A DNA stretch of 64,000 bases from NCBI RefSeq assembly GCF_019320115.1, contig NC_089597.1:118364000-118427999 (forward strand), written 5' to 3'. The notes under the pieces are model-generated. The model was not told the origin of the DNA. It was given only the letters and a program-made list of their open reading frames with translations, and searched no databases. Positions 33,891 to 45,481 of this stretch are shown in pieces; positions within the stretch are counted from its first letter, which is position 1; each line of letters starts with the position of its first letter. A program made the position numbers and the translations under genes. The stretch is from Miscanthus floridulus (taxonomy: Eukaryota; Streptophyta; Magnoliopsida; Poales; Poaceae).

Positions 33891-34466
33891 ATGGCCAACA
33901 AGCAGATCGTTCCCTACAGAGTCAATGAAGCCATACCACTAAGCATCATCCTACCACGAGGAGTAGCTCATGTTTCCTCCAACCAATCCTACTTTGCCCA
34001 AACCATCCATCATCCGGTCCTTGCTCCGTCGCCACCACGTCTACTTCTTAAAGACAAGTCCCGTCAACCCGACATGCCACCGACAATCAAGGTCCTGAAG
34101 GAGATCAACCTCCTTCCTCCAAGGGTGAATGAGATGCTGACCAGGGTAAAGACCAATAAGTTTGGATATGTTACATGCACAAAGTATGCGTCGGTCAACC
34201 CACATACAACCATTGATGGAGTCCGAGCTATGCTAGAGCAGATCAAGGTTGTTCCCTCTAAGAAAAGGAAGGCACCACCAGCTGTTCTAGAGAATGAGGA
34301 TAAGTGTCCATGGATGACCATTGCCCTCTTAGAGAAGAATATTAAAGATCTAAGCGATGTTATCTATACCTTAGAACAGAGAATCGATGAAGAACACGTT
34401 TATCGTAAGAGCTTGCAACAAGATTTAAACGCTTCAAATCATTTTGTTGCTAAGATGAGGAAGTGA
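33891..34466 (+). CDS. G3 extra ORF in the envelope position, unknown function
   Basis: An intact 191-codon ORF (start MANKQIVPYRVNEAIPLSII) lies downstream of integrase. I do not recognise the family. No signal peptide or transmembrane segment is obvious. The middle is basic (KVVPSKKRKAPP, a possible nuclear-localisation signal). The C-terminal third is rich in Leu, Glu and Lys and looks like a coiled coil (LEKNIKDLSDVIYTLEQRID). It differs from the ATHILA-type ORF of G2 in the same location. It has a TATA box and a short CT-rich leader upstream and AATAAAG at about 34581. It is the only G3 reading frame without a stop. Confidence 0.5.
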   Translation: MANKQIVPYRVNEAIPLSIILPRGVAHVSSNQSYFAQTIHHPVLAPSPPRLLLKDKSRQPDMPPTIKVLKEINLLPPRVNEMLTRVKTNKFGYVTCTKYASVNPHTTIDGVRAMLEQIKVVPSKKRKAPPAVLENEDKCPWMTIALLEKNIKDLSDVIYTLEQRIDEEHVYRKSLQQDLNASNHFVAKMRK

Positions 34467-34636
34467 GAATTAGGTAGTTGATAATAAGGCACAAGTGGTT
34501 AGGTCATGTGTTTAAAAATAGTATGTTTAGGTTACTTGCTAGCTCAGATTGTTAGAAGTTTATGCTTAGTTTGGTTTGTGTAATAAAGTGCCTTATAATA
34601 TTAAAGGAGTCTTATTATTATTATCTGCTCTCTATT

Positions 34637-36810
34637 TGTTAACACAAAAATGTGGCGATGTGATCAACACATAGCAAGCCGAATGATCTTGATGAAGTAA
34701 ACCAAAAGATCTACTTAGCTTCAACACAAGAATGGTCGATTTCAGGACCAAAGGCGTGCCAGTCAATTTGACCCTGCAATTGACAAGGAGAGAATAATCA
34801 GTAGTTAAGGTGGAATATGTTGGTGTTCCACCAGACACTTCCAATTTGTGGTCAAATAGCCGATTCAATGAGGCTATCGACTAAATAGTCGATATCCAGC
34901 ATATTCATGGAATGAAGATCTTTGAATCAGGAAATATCATTGGCTAAATACAACATGATCGATATAAAACATTGAGCCGATAAGTTTGATGAAAAGAGTA
35001 TAACACACGAACAGTCAACTGTTTACCATAAATGAATCCATAAATAATCTGAATCTAATCTATTATCATCAACAGTGAGGTTCGACCAGATCGATGCAGC
35101 TATGATAATGATAGCAAACTAAAGCCAAAGAATCTATAAAACCATCTATATGTTAACAGATTCATGAAAACATGCTATATGTGTGAGGGCATAGGAAATC
35201 GACTAAAACAACCGATGCAGGCATAGCAAACAAACAAAGTACATATCTCGATCATGAACAAAACCACTAATCAATAATTTCTAATCTAAAGTCTTACTAG
35301 TGAGGTTCGACTGGATCGATGCAGCTATGGTAGTGTCATTAAATTAGATCTTATTAACTAGTGAGTTTATTCAATATTGAAATATGTCTTTGGATACATA
35401 CTATGTTTGATTTGAATAGAGAAAACAGCCGATCTAGCGGAATTAAGTCATCAATTATGAGATTTAAAGCGTGACTAGATCAAAGGACAACTAATTAAGA
35501 TGATATGATGTCGATCTATCTCTATCTCAATCAGATGATTTGCTATAATTAATAAAATATTAATTATAACAAGATCGATAACTGGTGAATCAACCAAAAA
35601 CAGCAAGACAAATCTTACTAATCTTAGCAGATTCAATAACTAGTGATATTGTATTAAACAACAAGTTATTTAACACAAGATCGATAACTTTGATCTATAT
35701 TATGATTCATAAGAGATCAATCAGTTGATGTAGCCTTACAAACTACGATACAAATCGATAACTAACGTATATTGTGGCTCATAAAAGATCAATCAGTTGA
35801 TGCAGCTTTACAAGCACAATACAAGTTGTGACGGTACTCACAAGCAAGCTGGAGGTCGATCAGTCGATGCAGCCCTGTTTGCTGAAGAACTTACCAAAAA
35901 GCTACATTGCTCCTACTCTTAAGGGTTGGTGTGAAGCCAAAAAGTAAAGACTGATTTTGATTAATGTGTGGATGTCCTTGATATAATAGCCAGGGGTTTA
36001 TATTATACCCTGGGCTAATAACTCCTAACAAGCCATGTACCTAACTTGCCTAGCAATAAAAAAGAAATACTAAAGTACATGGACTCTAATTTCCCTTTTC
36101 TAGAATCCTTGCTAATAAAACTTCTTGGCTGATGTATTCTTCCTTGATATATATCCTAGAGTCCGCCATCTTCCAATAATATTTATCAGCTTCTTTCCGT
36201 AGATAGCCGAATCAAATCCAATCTAACTCGGCTTAACACGTCCTGAACACATTTGCTCCAAAAGCAAACCATGTATGACGTACACCAGGTGGTCAGCTGG
36301 CTGCATGTCCATGTATATAAGCTGACAAGTCCATGCACTAGGCCTAAACTTGCATTGATTATTTGATTTCGTACCATATTAAATTTGATGACTCCAGAAT
36401 ATGGCACCTACGTAAGGCATGCTGAACTTGAACTTTGATTTACATACCAGGCGCCAACATCCAACCACCGAGAGAGAATTTGCCTTGCTTCAGCTCTAGA
36501 TTATCATATCTTTTCTTACTCGACAATGGAGATGATTCAGCTTAAACAATCTTTTGGCTTTCCTGTCTTTCCTTTGCCTTCACGTGATGAGCTTCTGGAC
36601 ATCTGCTTCTCCCGAATATATTAAACAATGTTTCTTGGCTGATGAAGAGCTCCTAGACGTCAAGCTTTCCCAAATACACCTCCAAATGTATTAAAGAATA
36701 TTTTTGGCCCCATTTCATAAATATCTTTAAATTAGGAGACTTTCCTACCTTTGACGCCATCAGCTGACTCGTTCATGTTAGGGTAAACTTGCCAAATTTT
36801 GGTATCAACA
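34637..36810 (-). mobile_element. Solo LTR nested in G3 (2174 bp)
   Basis: Flanked by the 5-bp duplication CTATT (34632-34636 and 36811-36815). The ends are TGTTAACACAAAAATG and TTTTGGTATCAACA. The minus strand begins TGTTGATACCAAAATTTGGC, typical of gypsy LTR starts, and has TATA-like ATTATATCAAGG and TATAATATAAACC words near 35980-36010, so minus orientation is preferred. Words such as CAATCAGTTGATG and GAGGTTCGAC(C/T) are repeated several times inside. No PBS or internal domain remains. Confidence 0.82.
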
Positions 36811-36815
36811 CTATT

Positions 36816-37924
36816 TCTTTTGGATATGTGTTTTATCTCCACATGTGCATAAAGGTATATAGGAAAACAAGTGTAGGGGAGACACAATGCGACAACAAGA
36901 CAGAATTTAATAGCGAAAATCATGAAATTCAGAAAGCAATAGATCAAGGACCACGTACAACGAAGCGGGCCTTGAGCAGCCCCTAGAGCAGGCTGCCCGG
37001 CCTTCTCTTTGGGTCGGCTAGCCCATCACGGTGCCACCTCGCCCCGAGCTTTGTCCTCAGTCAGGTTTGAGCACAATACACTCTATTTTCATATGTTATG
37101 CTTTATGTTTCGAACCAAATTGAAAATCCTTTGATAAAACAATTTTAAAACCTTAAGAACGATTATTTTAGTCATGACTAAAGGATAGACTCACATAATA
37201 CTTTTCCTAGAAGTCATGTTACTGTTGGAAACTTATTATTAGTGACCCCATGTTACTTAAGTTGTTGTGGAATGAGACATAGTAGAATAATGAGAACTTG
37301 ATTCTTGATGTCTTGTTATTGGAGAATTTTATTTCAAAAAGTAAAAAGAATAGATACACCTCTCTTTTGTGGTAAGCAACATCTCACCAGAGCCAAACAT
37401 GATAGGATAGATTAGAGAAACCTTCTACATATGCTACTAGCTATTGTGTTGAGTTTTGATCAAACCTTGAGACCCTTGTTGAGAAACTTATCATGCTCTC
37501 AAGATCAAGATCATGTACACTCCATATATATGTGCTGGTCCTACACAAGGGCTATACAGCAATATGTTTTCCATCCACATAAGAATGTTCTACTCCTACA
37601 TTGGGAATACACACAAAAATAAGTTTGTTAGGATAAATGCTCCAAGTTCTTTTAAATATCTCTCTTGAAAAGTTTTAATTGCAGAAAAAGAGACATGGGC
37701 TATGCAAAAGTTATTCATAAAAGAAAGAAAAAGAGAAAAAGTATTGAAAAAATGGACAAGTGCCCAAGATATCTAAAACAATGGGTACTCAGATGCCCGC
37801 CTGAAAAAAGAAGAAAAAAAAGAAGAGAGACGAATAAGATAGCCCATGTTTACTTGCGAAGTATTTTTCAAGTTTTAAACAAGAGAGATAGGTTTCAAGG
37901 AGCATACTAGAATTAGATTAGCCA

Positions 37925-37970
<46 letters not shown>

Positions 37971-38434
37971 GCACATTTTGATCTAAGAGTATGACATCTT
38001 TCTCCTTGGATCCTTGTTTTGACTTTACAATATATGCAATGCAAGTATGTTCTCATATATATCCCTACCTAAGCTCCACATAAGCTTTTAGAAATAGGTA
38101 AAAAGAAGGCAAAGTCATCATTGCCTTGGTGAGGATCCAAAAATACCATATATACAGAGTGATTTGAGAGTACTACAAGAGTAGAAGGTAAGCTATGTTT
38201 TGTTTAATCAAAATCAAAAAATGTATCTCCAATTGACTTGATTGAAAGAAAAAGGTGATATGTTTCAAGCTGTTCCATTCTTCAACCGCCCAAAGTTTCA
38301 TGGTAGACATTTTGAATCCTGCAGTGCATGTATGACTAGGAATTATTTTATGTTGATGACTTATCCTAAGGTTATGTCTTGAGTAATCCATCCTTTTTAT
38401 CGAGGACGAGTAAAAGCCTAAGTGTGGGGGAGCT
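36816..38434 (+). other. G3 3' untranslated region
   Basis: No gene seen. A TA microsatellite lies at 37928-37964. The last ~1 kb is homologous to the 3' regions of G1 and G2. It ends in the purine tract AAGTGTGGGGGAGCT directly before the 3' LTR. Confidence 0.7.
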
Positions 38435-39663
38435 TGTTGATGGTAGTTAACATTCATCATAAACCATCAATATAACTTGAATAAATGGCTAAAATGGATC
38501 ACCAACATAGACTTAGGGGGTTTAACTGACAATTTTTATGAGTTTTGGTGAATATGTGTTTCTAGCAGCATTTAATCAGAAAACTGCCAAGGAGGACCTA
38601 TTCGTCAAAGGAAATCATGGAATTCCATAGCTTAAACAGCGTGGGAAGACTATAGAAGACTCCAGGAGGCTCTCCACTGAAATGGAGCTCATGCCCCGGA
38701 CATGTAGGGCTGGCCAGCCCCACCTGTAGGCCGGTCGGCCTATGGGGTCCACCTAGCAGTCCCTCATTGTTACGTCGGTTCTCCACCGCCTTAAGGATTG
38801 CATCTCTGCCGTTTATTCAAGTCGGTTTGATCCGAGGGCTTAGGATTAATGCTTTGGCCTATATACCTACCTGCACCCCCTCCTCTAGGGCATCGGCATT
38901 TGGTCCTAAGAGCCTAAGGTCAGAAACCCTAATACATATGTCTACTAGGATCAGAGCTAGCAATCAAGAGAAGATTAGTCATCAATAGGATCTAGTCTTA
39001 TATTAGAGATAGAGAGATAGAGTGAGAGGGAAGAGTTTTAGAGGAGTCCTGGCCTATCAGTGCTCACTCTACGGCTTGTACCCTAGCGGAATCAAGTTCT
39101 TCTTGAGCTTGTTTCTAAGATTTCTCTGGTAATCGACTTCTAATTTAAGTAAACATCTTGTTCATATTATTCTTTAGGTTTGTGACTCTCTTTTGAGTAC
39201 TTTAATACTTGTAGCTCCTAGGTTAAAGTAGTATTCGTAGTGTAAGCATGGTGCTTAGACTCGGTTACTCATGGATGTACCCTATTTTCTAGATCGGTGG
39301 TAGCTCGCGAGGGTGACTCTTATAGCCTCGTTGAATCCTTTGTAGTCCACCTTCGAGTAGTAGGCCTAGCAGGACTTTATTGCTATAGAAAACATACTCT
39401 ACATGTGTTTTCTTTAGTAATATCTCCAAAATTGAATAATAGAAGACAAAGCTTACCGAAGTTAGAACTAGAAGACCTTAGCAGTCTCCTCTATGCTCCT
39501 ATTATCTAGCCTTGGTTGTGAAGTTGTGATAAGTTAGATTTGGTTATTCTCACACATGTTTCCTCGAGTTCGATATAAAACTGGGTACTCCCGGTGAAGT
39601 GCTACATCGGTATAATATCCGTGCATCTGCAGATTATTCTGTGTGCATTAATTTATACCAACA
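38435..39663 (+). repeat. G3 3' LTR
   Basis: Near-identical partner of 30190-31420 (1229 versus 1231 bp). Contains GGGCTGGCCAGCCCCACC at about 38707 and CCTATATACCTACC at about 38858. Confidence 0.92.
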
Positions 39664-41230
39664 GTTATCTATATTTACTTTTTTTAGCATTGCATGAATT
39701 ATTTTCACTTTAGCATATTGACTTTTTTACATTTGCAATGCACTTAGAAAATAAAAAAAATTCATTGATGCATTATAAAATATTAAGCTCCATGTGAATA
39801 ATCCTACGGTGTATAAAAACCCGCAAGAATATTTACTGTGGTGGCATAAAATTAAAAAAACATGCATTCAATTATATCAGAAAATCCAAAAAATATTAGA
39901 TAGACTTCCTGCTAGAATATTTCCAATTCCAAGAACAACTAATCTCTGAACGGCAGACCACTAACCCTTTTATCCTAATCCGTTCCACGAGTTTTGGTGT
40001 TCTTATTAACATTTTGTAGGATGATGCACAAGATTAAGAGCAACTTTACGCAATCGTATCCATCTCACTTCACCCGATGAATGAGAAGGCCATCAGCTGA
40101 CAAGACTGCTTTGAGAAGGATCACTCAACTTTAACATTCGACCATGACAACATCCAGCTTGGGGGAAGAGCATTCCCCATGTATCTAGCTAAGTATTTCT
40201 TTCCTTTTGTTATTCTTAAGTTTGCTAGTTGAAAAAAATGAAAAATGCATAACTAAAAGCAAAATAAAAATGTCGTCTTTGTGATAACTATATATAAGTA
40301 TGGTGCGATTTAAAAATGAAAACAAAATAAAACCATATATCTAGATTTATTTAAGTTTAATTTTTGAGAGCTGAATAAATAAAAGGACTCTGAGGTAATC
40401 TCCTAAATGGAAATGATGAATAGTTGCTCTATTATAATTCCTTTCAAGTATCTAGTTTTCAACCTTTAATTCTCTCGAGTTTTGGATAAGACTATTTTGA
40501 TACAAGAATTTACTCTGAACTTTAAACTCGTGGGTAGCATATGCTTGATCTAAATCTAGGTAGTTGACGGATATGATATGAGAAGGTCTGAGCTGTTGTT
40601 TATCTTGTTCCAAGTGATACAAAAGTTTTGTAGATTTATCTTTTGAAAAACATAAAAATGCTACATGATGACTTTCTGTATGATAGCTTGAATTCCTATC
40701 AGAGCCAAATATGATATTTAGACTAGGAAAACTTCCACTCATATATGTTGCTTGTTTTGTCTTGAGTTTAGTCAAGCTTTGTTGACCCTTATGAGAGGTT
40801 TGTCATCCTCTTAAAATCAAGATCACGTACACACCACCCACATATGCACTATTCCTACACCAGGGTAGGCGCAAAAACATGTCATTCCATTTAAATCTAC
40901 CCAAAAAATGTTTTACTCCTACACTGAGAGAAAATACCAAAAATATGTTTGACAGGATATTCACCAAATAAATGTTCTAAGTTCTTGTTGCTATCTCTAA
41001 AGAGTTTTGTTGTAGAAAAAAGGCACGGGCTATGCAAAAGTTATTCATGAAATAAAAAGAGTTGAAAAAAATTGGACAAGTGACCGAGATATCTAAAATA
41101 ATAGATACTTAGATGCTCGCCTGAAAAAAGGAGAGATAAATAAGATACCCCATGTTTTCTTGCAAAGCTGTTTTCAAGTTTCAAAAGAGAGACATGTTTT
41201 CAAAAAACATAGTAGAATTAGGTTAGCTAC

Positions 41231-41268
<38 letters not shown>

Positions 41269-41820
41269 CCATACATCCACACACATGCACATCTTGATTT
41301 GATTGTATGACTCAACTCTCTTTGGATCCAAGGTTTGACTTTACAATATATGCATTGCAAGTATGCTCTTACATGCTTTCTCCACTCCTATGAGCTCCAC
41401 ATCAGCCTTAGTTGTAGGAAGAGAAAAGCATAACATCACTATTGCCTTGGTGAGGATCCACAAATACCACATATATTGAGAGACCCGAGAGTGTCATACA
41501 ATGGAAGCGCTGACTTTTATTTTTGAAAACTTATAAAAACTCTAGAATAATAATAGTTGAGCAAAGAACTTGAGACATGGTGCTTGACTTGATCCTTCTG
41601 TCTTTCAATTGCCTAAGACCCAAGTGAAGGCTAAGAAGCCCCATGGTTAAAGATAATATGAGTAAGTTTGAAAGTCAGAATAGTTTGTTCTAATCCGGAG
41701 GAGAATTCTTATTTGAACGTAGGTGTACTTTTGAGGAATAAAAATATTGATGCAACTCCTGATCCATTTGCTGAGTTTAGCATTGCTCAGGGACGAGCAA
41801 AGGTTAAGCTTGGAGGAGTT
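39664..41820 (+). other. G1 spacer, ORF2 remnant and 3' untranslated region
   Basis: The first ~240 bp match the G2 protease-to-ORF2 spacer. At about 39960-40130 the leader and first codons of the ATHILA-type ORF are recognisable (CCGTTCCACGAGTTTTGG, TTGTAGGATGATGCAC). The ORF is then deleted, and G1 passes directly to AGCTTGGGGGAAGAGC, which corresponds to the end of that ORF in G2. The remainder is 3' untranslated DNA with a (CA)n(TA)n tract at 41231-41269, ending in GCTTGGAGGAGTT before the LTR. Confidence 0.65.
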
Positions 41821-43382
41821 TGTTGATGGTAGTTATAAACATTATAAACCATCAATAGAACTTGAATAAGGGAATGAAAATAATCACCAACATAGGTTTA
41901 GGGGTTTAAAATAATAAATTCTACAAGTTTTGGTGAATCTGTGCTTTCCACCAGGTTTATCTAGAAAATTATCAAGATGGACCTAGATGTTAGAAGTAAT
42001 CGCGCTTATCCATGGTGAAAACAACTCCAGAAGGTTCTAGAGGACACCAGAAGCCAAACCACCAAAGAAGACCATGAGACACCACCAGGTGGGGCTATTC
42101 GGTCCCACCTACAGATCGGCTAGCCTATGGGCCCCACTGTCAGCCTCCTCCTTCGAACATTGGTTCTCCACCGTCTTAGGGTTTGCATCTATGCCGTCCT
42201 TTAAAGTTAGTTTGATCTGAGTGCTTAGAATTGATGCTACGGCCTATATATACCAGCCCCTACCCCCTCCCTCAGGCATAAGTCATTCAGTCAAGAAGAC
42301 AGAAACCCTAATCATCCTCAGAGCTCCACCATATTCTAGGGCATAGCTAGCTAGGCTAGGTCTAGAGGAAGGCAAGCTTCGCTTGGATTCAAGATCTTGT
42401 CAAGAGCGTGGCTTGATATAGCCCCTTGTATCTTCTTTTGTATCCTTCATTATTCATAAATTTGCTACAATTAATTCGACATTGTTCTTAATATTATTCA
42501 TGTTCCTAGTTTCAAGTTCATCATCTACTTTGATTATATGCTTAGTATAGTTAGATTATCATCATGTTCAAGCATAAGTTCATGTAGCGCTCGCTCTAAG
42601 GTGCCAGGGGTGAGTGGCCGACATTGTGTAAGCGTGGTGCTTATACGTGTTTACCTGCGGATGCACCCTATATTCCGGGCCATGTGGTAGATCGCGGATG
42701 TGACACTCCTGTTGAGTTCTTTATAGTCCACTCCCCAAATATAGGACAAGTAGGATCTAGTTACAAAGGAAGACAAGCTATGTTCTTAATCTTCCTTAGT
42801 AATATCCCTTATGTGTAGATATGAAGTTGATCTTAGCCATCACTACTAAGTATAATTGCACTAATCAACATATGCTTTGACTTGTAATTAAGAATGACTT
42901 AGGAATTATTCCTCTAATATTCTACTTAGCCATGCTAATGCCATAGAAAGTACTCTGAGTAATCAATGATCAGTTATCATTTACCATTCATATATATTTA
43001 TCTCTTGACTTACCCCTGTTATGAGTATAGTAATGGTTATGGTTTATTTCTCCATTAAAAGAATAAGTTATCAATATATTCCAACTGCCCATCTTCCCTG
43101 TGGTAAAAATATAAATAACGATACCTAGAATACTCCCAGGTTAAGTGCTACAATAGTATATTATATGTGCACTTGCAGATCCCTTTCATATATATACATT
43201 CTTTCTAGTCACATAAAATACTAAAGTACTTCTTAGTATCATTCTAGAGGTGGCACTAGGTAGTACCAATAAGCAAACCTGGCATCATCACTAGGGATGA
43301 CAACTTAGTAAAAGTGATGCTAAGAAATGTCAACCATATTAGGTGGCTACTTAAACAAATGACAAGTTAATAAATACCAACA
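41821..43382 (+). repeat. G1 3' LTR
   Basis: Starts TGTTGATGGTAGTTATAAAC and ends ATAAATACCAACA. Exactly as long as the 5' LTR (1562 bp), with scattered differences. Confidence 0.92.
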
Positions 43383-43387
43383 CTCAT

Positions 43388-45044
43388 GCAATCTATCCTT
43401 GAAGAACTGATAGCCAGTCACTCTCTCTATCACAAACATCAAGTAAGGAGCATAGGGCAGCCCCTTTCTTACATAATCCATTGCCACTCGAATCTCTTGC
43501 CACATTAAGTGAGAAACATTGAACTTGTCTCCACCTAGAGCAAACCTAGCAAGCACATTACTCACATATCTATTAAGAACAGATGCGGCTCCATCTTTGG
43601 GATTAATTGTGTGCCTGATCAGGCTGTTGAGAATGTAATAGTAGCTCTTTAGGCCCTTCACTTTGCCATCTGCAGCTCTACTGGCAAGATACATGAAAGC
43701 TATCTCTCTAATCTTAGCCCTCCTCTCATCATGAATATAAGAGAACCCATGGCGCTCCTCATCAAAGCCAAGGATACGGCTGAAGGTCACAAAATCAACA
43801 CGATAGTGTCGACCTTCTATCATCCAATGTATCTCATCGATGTCGCTTTTGTAGAAGTAGGTGGCATGGAACTAAGCTAGCACCTCTATGTTCCAATCAT
43901 ACCTGAAGGCCATAATATCTGTCAAACCAAATCTCTCACAAGCCTAAATTGCCTAATTGAAATCAGGGTCATTCTTCTCTCTTAACTCCTCCCAATCAAT
44001 GTACTTCAGGTTGGACGTTCGGTTCTCGGTTCGGTTCCCTCAGTTTTTGATGAAATTCAGTTCCTAGAAAATGGGAACCGATTGGTTCCAAAAAATTTTA
44101 GGAACCGAGCATTTTGGTTCTCGGTTATTTTGGTTTGGTTTTGGTTCTAACCGAACTAACCAAATTTTTTCCGAAGACCTCAAGACAACAATAAATATAC
44201 GTGTTCTAAGGCAAATTTATGCAACACTATATTTATTTTTAATAATAATAATGTAAAAGAAAACAATAGCAATATAGTAACACAAATATTTAGTAGTTCA
44301 AAATTTCAAATATAAAACACAACACATAAACCGAACATAATCTTATAAAATACAAGTAAGTGCAGCATAATTCATGTAATTCGGTTCTTTCGGTTAATTC
44401 TGTTAACCGATAGTAGGAACCAAATTTTCTTCGGTTATTTTGGTTCCTCAATATCAGGAACCGAATAAGGAACTGAATTTTTTGGTTCTGGTTCTTTTGG
44501 TTTCGGTTCTGGTTCTTTCGGTTCGGTTTTGGTTCTCGGTTAAATTTGCCCAGGGCTAAATGTATTGCATCTTCACAATCTTGGATTTCTCGTTGTTCAA
44601 AATGACTGAGGTATAGAAGTTGGAATGGAAGACATTCCAAAATCTATAATCAACACTCAAGTCCTTTGATACCAAATATGGGTTCTCTTCTCTAGCTTCC
44701 TAAACCACTTTCTACTTACCCATATAGTCAACAACTGGATGCTAACGAGTGTCATTTGCTCTCTTCTCCACCACATCCTCGTCATAGTTTTTGATATAAG
44801 ATAGATTGAACTCATCAAGATGAGGTGGTGTCTCCAAGCATGCATCAGGAGGGATGACACGTCCAACTCTCTCCAAGGCTTTCTCTTGTCGGATTTGCTC
44901 ATCACGGCTCCCCCTGTCTCAAGCAACACTTGCTGCCCCTCTGCTGCTATCTGCTGCACCTCTAGCATGATGAGAGGGTGACTTTTCTCTAGGAGCATCA
45001 AACTTCCTCTTGATCCTCCACTCATCATCTCCTCCGGATGCCAT
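43388..45044 (-). pseudogene. Element X ORF, N-terminal and central part (putative plant transposon protein)
   Basis: The minus-strand ORF starts at ATG 45044 (MASGGDDEWRIKRKFDAPRE) and, with a MITE inserted at 44006-44558, continues through NFYTSVILNNEKSKIVKMQY, WEELREKNDPDFN, ACERFGLTDIMAFRYDW, IHWMIEGRHYRVDFVTFSRI, FSYIHDERRAKIREIAFMY and WQEIRVAMDYVRKGLPYAPY, to FFKDRLHE at the G1 target site. It resembles the 'putative plant transposon protein' domain (Transposase_32-like, from memory); function unknown. One TGA and six TAG stops (44742, 44712, 44700, 43953, 43944, 43872) interrupt an otherwise continuous frame. The C-terminus lies at 11513-11992 and 14745-15185 beyond G1. Confidence 0.65.
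44006..44558. mobile_element. hAT-type MITE inserted in element X
   Basis: Flanked by the 8-bp duplication AATGTACT / AATGTATT (43998-44005 and 44559-44566, one mismatch), which splits the X reading frame after KMQYI. The ends are TCAGGTTGGACGTTCGG and, on the other strand, TAGCCCTGGGCAAATTTAACC. The interior is filled with CGGTTCTCGGTT / AACCGAGAACC words in both orientations and an AT-rich centre. No coding capacity (553 bp). Confidence 0.8.
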
Positions 45045-45481
45045 CTATGCAAAAATATAGACCCACATGAGAAACTGTATGAATGGAGGGTAGAAGAATA
45101 CTTGTGAAATGATTTGAATAGGTGAGAAGTTTCAAATCTTGAGCGAGGAAAGCACCCTGAACAGAACTATGTCAGGTTGTGTGGCACTACCGCACCCTAG
45201 GGGCGGCACTGTCGCACCTGGTGCTTCACCTAGCCCATGATCAGTTTCTTCTTGCTAACTCAAACCACTTCTCAAATACACTCCTAGACCATTACACAAT
45301 CTCAGAAGTAGATATCTAACAAGAACTATGGAGTTGAGCATTTGATAGGCAAAGTGACATCATAATTAAATCAGTAATACATCTAGTGAACAAGTCCAAC
45401 CACAATAGAGAGTCATCGATGGAATGTTATCTTAAACTGTAGAAAGTCGCTACAGCATGCGGCACTGCCGCGCCCAACCTA
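45045..45481 (-). other. Element X leader; junction with CACTA coding sequence
   Basis: Non-coding DNA upstream of the X ORF, containing two GCGGCACTGCCGC-type clusters (about 45180-45215 and 45455-45480), as in X's LTR. The CACTA ORF stops matching at about 45482, so this is either X's truncated 5' end or a recombination point. No PBS or second LTR found. Confidence 0.45.

Larger units (their letters stand above)
30190..39663 (+). mobile_element. G3: Athila-like LTR retrotransposon nested in G1
   Basis: Target duplication GTTAT (30185-30189 and 39664-39668). LTRs 30190-31420 (1231 bp) and 38435-39663 (1229 bp) with TG...CA ends. It has a tRNA-Asp PBS, a gag start, RNase H and integrase, an extra ORF and a 3' region shared with G1 and G2. 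An internal deletion removes the rest of gag, protease and RT. It contains a nested solo LTR. Confidence 0.93.
15191..43382 (+). mobile_element. G1: Athila-like Ty3/gypsy LTR retrotransposon with nested insertions
   Basis: G1 is bounded by the 5-bp duplication CTCAT (15186-15190 and 43383-43387). It has two LTRs of 1562 bp each (15191-16752 and 41821-43382) with TG...CA ends, a PBS complementary to tRNA-Asp, a decayed gag, protease fragments, a non-coding spacer and a purine tract (GGAGGAG) next to the 3' LTR. RT, RNase H and integrase are absent. After removing G2, G3 and the solo LTR, about 8.2 kb of G1 remains. The gag motifs and the ATHILA-type ORF of its sister G2 place it in the Athila lineage. 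It interrupts element X. Confidence 0.9.
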
